In this document: one piece after another, positions 38,087 through 45,778 of the stretch
How the letters are laid out: each line of letters opens with the position of its first letter
Numbering within the stretch: the first letter of the stretch is position 1
Origin: Cystobacter ferrugineus
GTDB lineage: Bacteria; Myxococcota; Myxococcia; Myxococcales; Myxococcaceae
Assembly (NCBI RefSeq): GCF_001887355.1
Contig: NZ_MPIN01000008.1
Span: 361,935 to 425,934, forward strand
Direction of reading: 5' to 3'
Length of the DNA: 64,000 bases
The notes under the pieces: generated by a model
The model's input: only the letters and a program-made list of their open reading frames with translations
Database searches by the model: none
What the model was told of the DNA's origin: nothing
Translations under genes and position numbers: made by a program

Positions 38087-39052
38087 ATGAGCATGGCTGA
38101 AGCGCAGCGGCGCGCATTTGAGCAGTACAAGGAGAAAGCGGACATTGCCCGTCAGGCCAAGGCCAAGGCGCAGGAGGCCCGACAACTGGCCGACAAGAGC
38201 CCAGGGGAAGAGAAGCTCGAGAGCGCGGCCACCAAGGCGGAGGACAAGGCAGGCACGAAGGAGAAAGAGAGGCATCTCGCCAAGCTGACCACCAAGGACA
38301 GCCATCAGCCCGGCGAGGATAACGGGTGCGTCACCCGGTGCATTTGGGTGTATCGAAAGCCTCCCGACTTCCGGCCCCGATGTCTTTTTTCCGGTCACAA
38401 TCACAAAGAAAATGCCATCAAGTACCACATTGCCAATGATCGCAGCTGGTACAATCCACGCTTCGAGCATGGCCGGGCCCGCAGGAGGCTCGAAGCCCAA
38501 GCCAAAGTCATCAATCTGAACCGAAAAGCCAACAAAAACAATCCCATCCTGACACCCGGCGCCTGGGACATGGCCTTGTCAGGTGCGAATTTCTGGTCGT
38601 CGAGCACCAAACCCTGGTCTCATGAAGCCCATCACATAATCCCGACAGACGTCCTCTACCAATCCTTCAAAGAGGACATGGGTCTGCTACAGCAGCTCAA
38701 GTACAACATAAACAAGGGCATCAACATCATCATCCTCCCCACGCAACGGGAATACGGAAGGATCTACCTGTTACCAGCACATACCAATAGTCACCCAGGG
38801 TTCAGCAAGAAGGTCAAGAAGCGCATCAATTCCGTCAGGAGTGGGGCTGGCGAAGAGCAGGGCAAGACGGAAGGACATCCAAACATGTCTGAAGCCCAGA
38901 ACAAGCCTTGGAAGTCCCAGCTAGAGCAACACTCGAAGCAACTCCGTAAGGAGCTTCGGAAGGAAGGCATTCGCCTGGGTTTGACTCCGGAGGCATCCAA
39001 CACCCTTGATGATGTCTGGAGCCCCAAAGCCAGTAGCGCCGCCGCAAGCTAG
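38087..39052 (+). CDS. AHH-family (HNH/ENDO VII) nuclease toxin
   Basis: 321 residues from ATG 38087, preceded by GAGGTGAT. The N-terminal ~75 residues are a highly charged coiled coil. The C-terminal domain has 'WSHEAHHIIPTDVLYQSF' (Ala181-His182-His183), then 'KYNINKGINIIILPT' and 'AHTNSHPGFSKKVKKRIN' with His232 and His236, the order of the AHH toxin family of metal-dependent nucleases. There is no signal peptide. It is the probable cargo of the preceding spike and adaptor genes. GC content and codon use are visibly lower than in the rest of the window, which suggests transfer. Confidence 0.8.
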   Translation: MSMAEAQRRAFEQYKEKADIARQAKAKAQEARQLADKSPGEEKLESAATKAEDKAGTKEKERHLAKLTTKDSHQPGEDNGCVTRCIWVYRKPPDFRPRCLFSGHNHKENAIKYHIANDRSWYNPRFEHGRARRRLEAQAKVINLNRKANKNNPILTPGAWDMALSGANFWSSSTKPWSHEAHHIIPTDVLYQSFKEDMGLLQQLKYNINKGINIIILPTQREYGRIYLLPAHTNSHPGFSKKVKKRINSVRSGAGEEQGKTEGHPNMSEAQNKPWKSQLEQHSKQLRKELRKEGIRLGLTPEASNTLDDVWSPKASSAAAS

Positions 39053-39113
39053 GGCCAACCTTACGCCCCATCCCGATCCATCACCTCAACCCACCCCATT
39101 CATCGCAGAGCCT

Positions 39114-39707
39114 ATGACCGCAGCCACGCACGCCTACTTTATCATCACCGAAGTCGAGAGCGACGAGAGCTGTCTCATCGACGAGTTGCCCAGACCGCTG
39201 GACAAGAAGTTCTGGATGGCCACCAAAGGCGTGCGCATGGGAACGGAGTTTCCCTCGGGTGTCCGGCTCAACATGTCCAGGGATGGCGGACAGGTCGTTC
39301 CGGACTACATCCCGAATACGCTCCTGATGCCGATGGTCTCTGGCAAGCTCAAGGTGATACTTGAAACGAGCGCCGAGGTGGACATCGAGTTCCTTCCTTT
39401 CACTCTCTACAACCACAAGAAGCGGCTCGCGGCCGATGACTGCTTCATCGCCAATGTGCTCGGGACCCACGACTGCGCCGACATGACGAAGACTCGCGGA
39501 GAGAAATCCCTCATCTCACCCGGCCAGTTTGAAGCGCTGTCCGTACTCGCGTTGGATCCCGCCAAGGTGCCCGACGCGAAGCTGTTCCGTCTCAGCGTAT
39601 TCCCCCGCGCTCTCATCATTAGAAATGACCTGCGCACTGTGTTCGAGCATGGTGGGGTCTCTGGCATCCGGTACATCTCCATGGGAGAGCGCGGCCAGGT
39701 CCTGTAG
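39114..39707 (+). CDS. Imm11-like (DUF1629) immunity protein
   Basis: 197 residues from ATG 39114. The beginning 'HAYFIITEVESDESCLIDEL', the central 'QVVPDYIPNTLLMPMVSGKL', and the C-terminal 'FRLSVFPRALIIRNDLRTVF' follow the layout of the Imm11/DUF1629 family, which protects against polymorphic toxins. It directly follows the AHH nuclease gene and is the best candidate for its immunity protein. Cytoplasmic, no membrane span. The family call rests on remembered pattern, so moderate confidence. Confidence 0.7.
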   Translation: MTAATHAYFIITEVESDESCLIDELPRPLDKKFWMATKGVRMGTEFPSGVRLNMSRDGGQVVPDYIPNTLLMPMVSGKLKVILETSAEVDIEFLPFTLYNHKKRLAADDCFIANVLGTHDCADMTKTRGEKSLISPGQFEALSVLALDPAKVPDAKLFRLSVFPRALIIRNDLRTVFEHGGVSGIRYISMGERGQVL

Positions 39708-39726
39708 GGACAGCACGCGCCAGTTC

Positions 39727-40527
39727 ATGAACCTGGAAACCATCCAAGCCAATGCCCGCTCCTCTTTGGGCGACGCATTGAAGAGCATCTCAGTGCAGGG
39801 TGTGGCCGAGCACTCGGGCAAGGCCTATGGTATAGTCGCGTTGATGTACCATCGGCTCGCGTTGTGCGAGATGCTCGCCGACGTCAGAGTCGACCGTTTC
39901 CAGGTCCTCCTTTGCAAGTCCGCGCTCGTCCGCATCCACCTCATGCGACTCGCCGCAAGCGGGAAAGCAGCCCATCCGCTCACAACGTGCGCGAGCCAGA
40001 ACTTCTCCTTCGTCGACGCCATCACTGCCGGCCAGCTCGACCTCGCGGTGGAATTGGCGCGACTGACGTCAGACCGGCATGAGCCTCGCTCCGAGTACGA
40101 GGACGACTTCCTCCTGCACCGCTTCATGCAGAAGCGCCTGCTGCATCTGCATGCGGGCGAGGACCACGACTTCCAGTCACTCATGGACCGTTGGGAGCGC
40201 ATCGTGGAAGGTGAGCACGCTCCCTACTTCGACGTCTGCCGGGCGCTCCTGCAGCGGGATGGGGAGGGCTTCCATGACGCACTGCTCGCGGTCATCGAGG
40301 AGCGAGGCCGGCTCTTTCGCCAGAAGGACGTGTACCCGGAAGACGCGCGTCGCACCGATGGTGCCTTGTTCATGAATGGGCTGGCGCTGTTGCGACTGGC
40401 GGAGCTCAACGGGATGCCTACCCAGCGCGAGTACCCCAACATTCCCCACTTCGCGCGGCTACCCGTCAGCAAGCTGCCATTGCCGCTCGACTCCTGGATG
40501 CGTCCGGAAGAAGGACTTCCCGTGTAG
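39727..40527 (+). CDS. Imm49 family immunity protein
   Basis: 266 residues from ATG 39727, 20 bp after the previous stop. It is all-alpha, with 'FVDAITAGQLDLAVELARLT', 'YEDDFLLHRFMQKRLLHL', 'FDVCRALLQRDGEGFHDALL' and 'VYPEDARRTDGALFMNGLALL', which match the Imm49 family of helical immunity proteins. The two immunity-type genes behind one toxin are of different families, so this one may guard against a second toxin (for example the LysM hydrolase, or one lost). It closes the cassette. Confidence 0.75.
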   Translation: MNLETIQANARSSLGDALKSISVQGVAEHSGKAYGIVALMYHRLALCEMLADVRVDRFQVLLCKSALVRIHLMRLAASGKAAHPLTTCASQNFSFVDAITAGQLDLAVELARLTSDRHEPRSEYEDDFLLHRFMQKRLLHLHAGEDHDFQSLMDRWERIVEGEHAPYFDVCRALLQRDGEGFHDALLAVIEERGRLFRQKDVYPEDARRTDGALFMNGLALLRLAELNGMPTQREYPNIPHFARLPVSKLPLPLDSWMRPEEGLPV

Positions 40528-40710
40528 AGGAGTGGCAACGCAGTAAGTGTCTGCGTGCTTCAGGAGTCCCGCCGTAGCAGCAGTCCTCATGTACGGCCGA
40601 GCACCTCATGCCCCCAGACGCGCTTTTCCTATACGGTCTCCCGCGTCGCTCAGGCCCGGCAGGAGGTCGCTCCGCTCGTTGATCGAGTCGAACAGGTGGC
40701 CCCCTACCCG

Positions 40711-41253
40711 CTACTTCTTCCTGGCCCGCCAGTCCTCACGGCTCTGCCCCCAGAGTTCTATCGGAGAATTCTCATGGGGCGGCGGCAGCTTCCCAGGTCC
40801 CAGCAGGGGCGAGCCCAGGCGGCGGGCGACCTCTTGCGATGGCTTGTTGTCCGGAGCGATGGAGTGAATCACCCGCGTCCAGCCGAGGTGGTCGAACGCC
40901 CAGTCCATCGCCGCCGCCGCCGCCTCGGTGGCGTAGCCGCGCCCCCAGAACTCGCGCAGCAGACCCCAGCCGACCTCCGGCCCCGGCCACCCCTCCGGCA
41001 TCCACGGCCCCACCCGCCCCACCCACCGGCCCGTCGTCTTCTCCAGCACGGAGAACATGGAGAACCCCTGCAGCGCCCACGAGCCCGCCATGGCGCTCAT
41101 GGCCCGCCAGGCCACCGGGCGCGGCTGCACTCCTCCCAGGAAGCGCGCGGACTCCGGGTCTCCAATGAGGGCCGCGAAGCCATCCAGGTCTTCCAGCGCG
41201 GTGGGACGCAGGATGAGGCGCGCGGTTTCGAGGGTCGGTCCAGGGGAAATCAC
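40711..41253 (-). CDS. GNAT family N-acetyltransferase (RimJ/RimL type)
   Basis: 180 residues from GTG 41253, seven bases after GGAG; a TTG at 41271 is the less likely start. The N-terminal 'LETARLILRPTALEDLDGFA' is the RimJ/L signature. The acetyl-CoA loop is 'WGLLREFWGRGYATEAAAAA' and the C-terminal strand 'RVIHSIAPDNKPSQEVARRL'. The family acetylates ribosomal protein N-termini or small amines; the acceptor is unknown. The 183 bp between the cassette and this gene's 3' end holds nothing I recognise. Confidence 0.88.
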   Translation of the reverse strand: MISPGPTLETARLILRPTALEDLDGFAALIGDPESARFLGGVQPRPVAWRAMSAMAGSWALQGFSMFSVLEKTTGRWVGRVGPWMPEGWPGPEVGWGLLREFWGRGYATEAAAAAMDWAFDHLGWTRVIHSIAPDNKPSQEVARRLGSPLLGPGKLPPPHENSPIELWGQSREDWRARKK

Positions 41254-41332
41254 CTTCGGACTCCAAGGCAAGGGGAAAGGGCGCCAGGATCCCGCCGGAG
41301 TTCTTCAGTGGCAAGGACGGGATGCGCGCCGC

Positions 41333-42709
41333 TCAGCGGCGCTGTCCGTCGGGCTCCAAAGCCCCGGTGACCGTCACCTTCAAACCGGGCCGGTTGTCTC
41401 CGAGCGACAGCGAGAGACCGTGCAGCGAGGCGATGGCCGCCACCAGACTCATTCCCAGTCCACTGCCCTGACGGGTGCGGCTCGCATCCAACCGGTAGAA
41501 GGGCTTGAAGACATTCTCGTACTCGGCCACGTCGATCCCCGGCCCCGTGTCGGACACGGTCGCCGCGAAGCCCTCGTCCGAGACGTCCAGGCCCAGGTGG
41601 ATGGCGCTGCCCGGCCCCGAGTGACGCAGGGCATTCTCCACCAGATTGGCGAAGAGCTGGGTCAACAGACCGCGATCGCCCCTCATCTGGAGCGCGGGAC
41701 GGATGTTCGCCGACAGGCTCTGCCCGTTGTCCTCGGCGACGGGCTGGTAGACCTCCACGAGGCTCTCCAGAATGTCGGAGAGGCACACGGTCTCGAAGCC
41801 AGCGCGGCGTGAGCCGGACTCCACCTCGGCGATTCGCAGCAGGGAGGAGAAGGTCTCGAGGATGGCATCCAGTTGCCGCAGCGCCTCGTCGAGCAACACC
41901 TCCCGCCGCTCGGGAGCGCCGGAGTCCTCGCGCATCGCCTCCAGCTTCTGCCGCAGGTGTCCGAGCGGCGTGCGCAGATCATGGGCGATGCTGGTGCCCA
42001 CCTGCCGCACGCCCTCCAGGAGTTGCTGGATGCGGTCCAACATGCGGTTGATGACGGCGGCGAGCTGGTCCAGGTCGTCCCCCGTCCCCCGGGAGGGAAG
42101 CCGCCCCGTCACATCCCCCTTGCCAATCCGATCCGCGGCCCGGGTGATTTCATCCACCTGGGCCAGGAATCGCTGACCGATCCACACTCCCCCCAGGGCC
42201 CCCGCCACCAGGGTGAACAGAAAGGCCCAACCAAATGCCTGACGTATCGCCCGCTCGGCCTCCTGGAGCCGGGAGAGGTCGGCGGCCACCGCCAGCTTGT
42301 ATCCCCCGTCCAACGTGAGCGCCCGGAGCAACACCGACGTCCTGGCGCCCTTGCCTCCCTCGACCCGCACCCGCACGGTGTGCCAGCCATCGGGAGTGGG
42401 AATGGCGCGCAGCGGATCGAAGACCACGCGGCCGTCCGGGCTCTGCATGTAGTAGTGCAACCGCCGGGCGGGATTGGCTTCGATCCGCTCCCGGATGTCG
42501 TGGCGGAGCTCTTCCAGCCCATCGTCCCGGTAGTCCACCAGGAGCTGGCCGATCTCCGCTTCGATCTCGCCGCGCAACTGCTGCTCGATGGAGGCGCGCA
42601 CGCCGAAGAAGACGATCATCCCCAGGAGGAAGACGGACAGGCCGAAGACCGCCGCGTAGCTCAGGGCGAGGCGGAAGTTCGCCGTCCGGAGAACCCTAGG
42701 ACGCCACAT
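41333..42709 (-). CDS. HAMP-containing sensor histidine kinase
   Basis: 458 residues. TM1 ~14-38, a ~120-residue periplasmic part, TM2 ~161-178, HAMP to ~230, HisKA with His243 in 'SIAHDLRTPLGHL', HATPase with N-box Asn359 ('LFANLVENALRHS'), Asp387 ('VSDTGPGID') and G2 'GSGLGM' (415-420). Its start overlaps the end of the response regulator gene by 14 bp, so it is its cognate kinase. The pairing with a PepSY protein suggests an envelope or metal/peptide signal. Confidence 0.92.
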   Translation of the reverse strand: MWRPRVLRTANFRLALSYAAVFGLSVFLLGMIVFFGVRASIEQQLRGEIEAEIGQLLVDYRDDGLEELRHDIRERIEANPARRLHYYMQSPDGRVVFDPLRAIPTPDGWHTVRVRVEGGKGARTSVLLRALTLDGGYKLAVAADLSRLQEAERAIRQAFGWAFLFTLVAGALGGVWIGQRFLAQVDEITRAADRIGKGDVTGRLPSRGTGDDLDQLAAVINRMLDRIQQLLEGVRQVGTSIAHDLRTPLGHLRQKLEAMREDSGAPERREVLLDEALRQLDAILETFSSLLRIAEVESGSRRAGFETVCLSDILESLVEVYQPVAEDNGQSLSANIRPALQMRGDRGLLTQLFANLVENALRHSGPGSAIHLGLDVSDEGFAATVSDTGPGIDVAEYENVFKPFYRLDASRTRQGSGLGMSLVAAIASLHGLSLSLGDNRPGLKVTVTGALEPDGQRR

Positions 42710-43373
42710 CGAGCTTGTATCCCGCGCCTCGCACCGTGTGGAGCAGCTCCGAGCCGAACCCCCGGTCCAGCTTGGCGCGCAGGCGGCTGATGTGCGTCTC
42801 GACGACGCTCGTCTTCGGGTCGAAGTTGAAGTTCCAGACGTGCTCCAGCAGCATCGTACGCGTGACGACGCGGCCAGCGTGGCGCAGCAGGTACTCCAGC
42901 AGCCGGAACTCCGTGGGTTGCAGGTCGATCACCTTCCCCGCGCGCACCACCGTGCGCTTGAGCAGGTCCATCTCCAGATCGGCGAGCGTGAGGACGGTGC
43001 GCACCTCCTGCAGGGGCGGGCGGCGGCACAGCGAGACGAGGCGGGCGTGGAGCTCGGAGAACGCGAAGGGTTTCACCAGGTAGTCATCGCCCCCTGACTC
43101 CAGCCCCTTCACCCGGTCCTCGATGCTCCCCATGGCGGTGAGGAAGAGCACCGGTGTCCGGGTGCCGCCCTCACGCAACACCTTGAGCAGGGAGATGCCA
43201 TCCAGCTTGGGCAGCATCCGATCGATGACGAGCACGTCATAGCCGCCACTCGTCGCCATCATCAGGCCCTCGTGGCCATCCTTCGCATGATCGACCCCGT
43301 GGCCCAGTTCGCCCAGGCCACGGCGGACGTAGTCCGCGGTCTCCGTGTCATCCTCGATCAGCAGAACACGCAC
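42696..43373 (-). CDS. OmpR/PhoB-type response regulator
   Basis: 225 residues. Receiver domain with acidic pocket Glu7-Asp8-Asp9, phospho-acceptor Asp51 ('LVIDRMLPKLDG'), Thr79 ('FLTAMG') and Lys101 ('LVKPFAFSEL'). Winged-helix output domain (~130-222) with 'LQPTEFRLLEYLLRHAGRVV' and 'VVETHISRLRAKLDR'. It lies between the PepSY gene and the kinase gene in one operon. I could not mark a convincing direct-repeat operator upstream of the PepSY gene. Confidence 0.92.
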   Translation of the reverse strand: MRVLLIEDDTETADYVRRGLGELGHGVDHAKDGHEGLMMATSGGYDVLVIDRMLPKLDGISLLKVLREGGTRTPVLFLTAMGSIEDRVKGLESGGDDYLVKPFAFSELHARLVSLCRRPPLQEVRTVLTLADLEMDLLKRTVVRAGKVIDLQPTEFRLLEYLLRHAGRVVTRTMLLEHVWNFNFDPKTSVVETHISRLRAKLDRGFGSELLHTVRGAGYKLDVAS

Positions 43374-43396
43374 CGGGAATCTCCCACCCGCGAGGC

Positions 43397-43696
43397 CTAG
43401 TCCTTGACGTCCTCGCGGGCACCGAGCACCTTACCATCCACGCCATCCACCCAGACGTCGAAGACGCGGTTGTCCTTGACGATGCTGACCTCGTAGACGG
43501 GCTTGAAGCTGTCATCGTCGAGCGACGCCTCGAGGGCCTGTCCGCCCTGATGCCGCTGGGCCGCGTCGATGGCCTGCTGCAGGCTGATCTTCGTCTGCGC
43601 GAGCATCCTGAGCTCGCTCGCATGGGAAGCGGCGACCACGTCCGCCACGAGACCCACTCCCAGCAAGCACGCGACGAGGAGGTTGTTCATCCGCAT
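43397..43696 (-). CDS. Small exported PepSY-domain protein
   Basis: 99 residues from ATG 43696, with GAAGGAG in front. A signal peptide ('NNLLVACLLGVGLVADVVAA') is followed by one PepSY domain: 'ISLQQAIDAAQRHQGGQALE', 'FKPVYEVSIVKDNRVFDVWV' and 'DGVDGKVLG'. PepSY proteins are periplasmic modulators of proteases or sensors. It is first in the operon with the response regulator and kinase, as is common for copper- or envelope-stress PepSY systems, though no metal ligand cluster is visible. Confidence 0.85.
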   Translation of the reverse strand: MRMNNLLVACLLGVGLVADVVAASHASELRMLAQTKISLQQAIDAAQRHQGGQALEASLDDDSFKPVYEVSIVKDNRVFDVWVDGVDGKVLGAREDVKD

Positions 43697-44007
43697 GATC
43701 CGACTCCTTCGAGGAACTGAAGCGGTCCGTGCTCCATGCCCGGACGATGGAATCATGCACACCCCGGTTTGCCGCTCCCTCGCCGCGCTCCATACGGATT
43801 CGTAAGGTGCCCGGCCTGGCCGCTCCTCCTCCCGGGAGCGGGACTGGCAGATGACTGGAATCACGCCGTGGGACACGGCTCTGACAGGAACGTCGCGGTT
43901 CCGCGCAACGCCGCCGTGATCCGTCCTCTGAGCGCGCAATGGCACCTCGGTTGCTAAGGCGACCCGCGCATCCCGACGACAGTCGTCCCCCGGGAAGGAG
44001 CCACCTG
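43697..44007. promoter_or_regulatory. Divergent promoter region, PepSY operon and exported-protein operon
   Basis: 311 bp with no supported gene. The left part serves the minus-strand PepSY operon; I saw no strong -10. The right part contains a sigma-54 type promoter (see the separate entry at 43940). An AAGGAG ribosome site lies just before ATG 44008. Confidence 0.4.
43940..43955 (+). promoter_or_regulatory. Sigma-54 (-24/-12) promoter candidate
   Basis: TGGCACctcggTTGCT matches TGGCAC-N5-TTGCW exactly, with the GG and GC at the required 10-bp spacing. A start near 43967 would leave a ~41-base leader before ATG 44008. Sigma-54 promoters need an enhancer-binding activator, whose gene is not in the window. 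Confidence 0.7.
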
Positions 44008-44615
44008 ATGCAGCCCCCTTCATTGAATCACTCGACGTCCTCGACGCCGTCCGTCCCCCGTTACCGCCGCTGGGCGGCACACCTCGCCTTCGCCGTGGCC
44101 TGCATCGGCTCGGTGGCCACGTCCCCCCCCATCTCACCGGCGGTCGTCTCCGAATACGAGGGCCCGCCCTTGAGCCTGACGACTCGAGCCCCAGCACGAC
44201 GCGCCACCTCAAGGTCCGGGTCACCTCGAAGGACTATTCGTTCAATGCGGCCGAGGTGAGCGTGAAGGCCCAGCTCACCGTGCGCTGGAAGCCAACGGAC
44301 CCCAACCGCACGGGGAAACCCTGGTTTCTCATGCGGCTGTACGTCCAGTCCGACAACTCTTCCGGCTATATCCCAGACCAGGTGCTCGTCCTCGAAGAAC
44401 CCGGGCAACCCATGACGCTTCAGGCCGACATATACACCAACTCTGGATGCGAACCCGACCAGGGTTGTGAATGGACCGTCCCGATGGAACTCGAACTCCA
44501 GCCGAACGCCGCCGAGGGCTCCGTCGATGTGGAATGGAAGGTGACGGCCGAGGCGCGCGCCGAGGGTACCTCCACACTGCCCAAGGGATTCACCGTGCAG
44601 GTCTCGGAGCAGTGA
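44008..44615 (+). pseudogene. Exported protein gene with a single-base frameshift
   Basis: ATG 44008 follows GGAAGGAG and encodes a basic head and signal-like stretch ('AAHLAFAVACIGSVATS'), then 'VVSEYEGPPL', after which its frame runs into a TGA at 44257-44259. A second frame carries the mature domain from about 44169 ('EPDDSSPSTTRHLKVRVTSK', then 'FNAAEVSVKAQLTVRWKP') to 44615. Restoring one C in the CCC run near 44167 joins them into ~203 residues. The mature part is a paralogue of the next gene's product. It could be a true pseudogene, a phase-variable gene or a sequencing error. Confidence 0.7.
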
Positions 44616-44665
44616 GGCTCCGACCCCGAGCCTTTTCTTCAATGACAAACCTGGAGACATCCCTC

Positions 44666-45229
44666 ATGAATTCCCCCGTGCCGCACCTGCGCTTGCTCGG
44701 CCTCTCGTTGATGGTGGCCGCGTGCGCTCCCCCGACCCCTTCCGATATCTCGGCGACTCCCGCTGAAATCGAGAGCGAGGAGGTATCCCTGACCCCTTCC
44801 GCGCCCAGGGTCGAACAACGCTTCATCCTGGTGGCCTCGGTGAAGGAGGGCAAGAAGGTGAGGATTGGCAACGCCTCGCTGGCGCTCGCGGTGTCGTACC
44901 TCTGGAAGGCCCCACAGGGTGGCAACTCGGAAATCATTCCGTGGTTCCGTGTCCGGATCGTGGACGAGCGTGACGGCAGTGTCCACGAGGAGAGGACCAC
45001 CCTGGCCAATCAAGCGTCCAGTGGCTGGACGTTCTACGGCCTCAACCACCTCTTGTGTCAGATGGCCGAAGAGCGGTGCGAGGTCCCGTTCCGTATCGAA
45101 ATCGATTGGCAGGGTCCTCCGGCGGAAGGCACCATGAACGTGCATTGGAAGGCCACCGGGTACGCGAACGCGTATGACGCGGAAGGCAGCGACATCGAGG
45201 TCCTCCTGGTCCGCCCGCGGGAGCCTTGA
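44666..45229 (+). CDS. Lipoprotein, paralogue of the preceding frameshifted gene
   Basis: 187 residues from ATG 44666, with GGAG upstream. Lipobox 'GLSLMVAACAPP'. After a Ser/Glu-rich linker come beta strands in the same order as the upstream gene: 'LALAVSYLWKAPQGG', 'IIPWFRVRIVDERDG', a Cys pair ('HLLCQMAEERCEVPF') and 'IEIDWQGPPAEGTMNVHWKA'. No family is recognised. Both proteins are probably surface-exposed and expressed from the sigma-54-type promoter. The two genes probably arose by tandem duplication. Confidence 0.72.
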   Translation: MNSPVPHLRLLGLSLMVAACAPPTPSDISATPAEIESEEVSLTPSAPRVEQRFILVASVKEGKKVRIGNASLALAVSYLWKAPQGGNSEIIPWFRVRIVDERDGSVHEERTTLANQASSGWTFYGLNHLLCQMAEERCEVPFRIEIDWQGPPAEGTMNVHWKATGYANAYDAEGSDIEVLLVRPREP

Positions 45230-45232
45230 ACC

Positions 45233-45778
45233 ATGACCGCCCCCGCTCCGGGCCCTTCGAGGCCGTTTCCTGGCAGCGCGATGCTGCACCCGCTCGTGCT
45301 CGGAGCGGTGGCGGTGCTCATCATCAATGACCACGTCTTGAAAGCCCGCTGGCCCTCGTGGTGGACGGGGAAGCTCTCGGATGTGGCCGGGCTCGCCATG
45401 TTCCCCCTGCTGCTCCAGGCACTCTGGGAGCACGTGAGCGCGCGAGGCGAGCGGTCCTTCCGCCCGTCTCGCACCGTGCTCGTGGGCTGTGTCCTGGTGA
45501 CGGGACTGTGCTTCTCGGCCATCAAGCTCTGGCCGCTCGCGGGGGCCGGGTGGCAGTGGGGGCTCGGTGTGCTGCAATGGCCCTTCCTCCTCCTCCAGGC
45601 GCTCCTCTCGGGCCGCCCGTCTCCCCCGGTCCTCCCCGCCGCGCACACGCTCGATGTCACCGACCTGCTCACGCTGCCAGCCCTGCTCGTCTCCCTGAAG
45701 CTGGGCTGGCGGCGGTGCGGGACCGAAGCTCAGCGCTGGTGCTCGCGCAGTTCCTTCACGAGCCGCCCGGCTCCGTAG
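45233..45778 (+). CDS. Integral membrane protein of unknown function
   Basis: 181 residues starting 3 bp after the lipoprotein stop, so it is in the same operon. Four hydrophobic spans are visible: 'MLHPLVLGAVAVLIIN', 'VAGLAMFPLLLQALW', 'TVLVGCVLVTGLCFSAIKLW' and 'LLTLPALLVSLKLG'. A conserved-looking 'WTGKLSDVAGL' lies between the first two. The last 49 bp overlap the 3' end of the convergent S46 peptidase gene, so the final ~16 residues are also antisense coding sequence. Confidence 0.68.
   Translation: MTAPAPGPSRPFPGSAMLHPLVLGAVAVLIINDHVLKARWPSWWTGKLSDVAGLAMFPLLLQALWEHVSARGERSFRPSRTVLVGCVLVTGLCFSAIKLWPLAGAGWQWGLGVLQWPFLLLQALLSGRPSPPVLPAAHTLDVTDLLTLPALLVSLKLGWRRCGTEAQRWCSRSSFTSRPAP

Noticed and set aside
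40528-40710. Possible small gene after the immunity genes
   Set aside because: Frames here have no ribosome site or recognisable protein, and the strand with the longest frame is Arg/Pro/Ser-rich random-like sequence.
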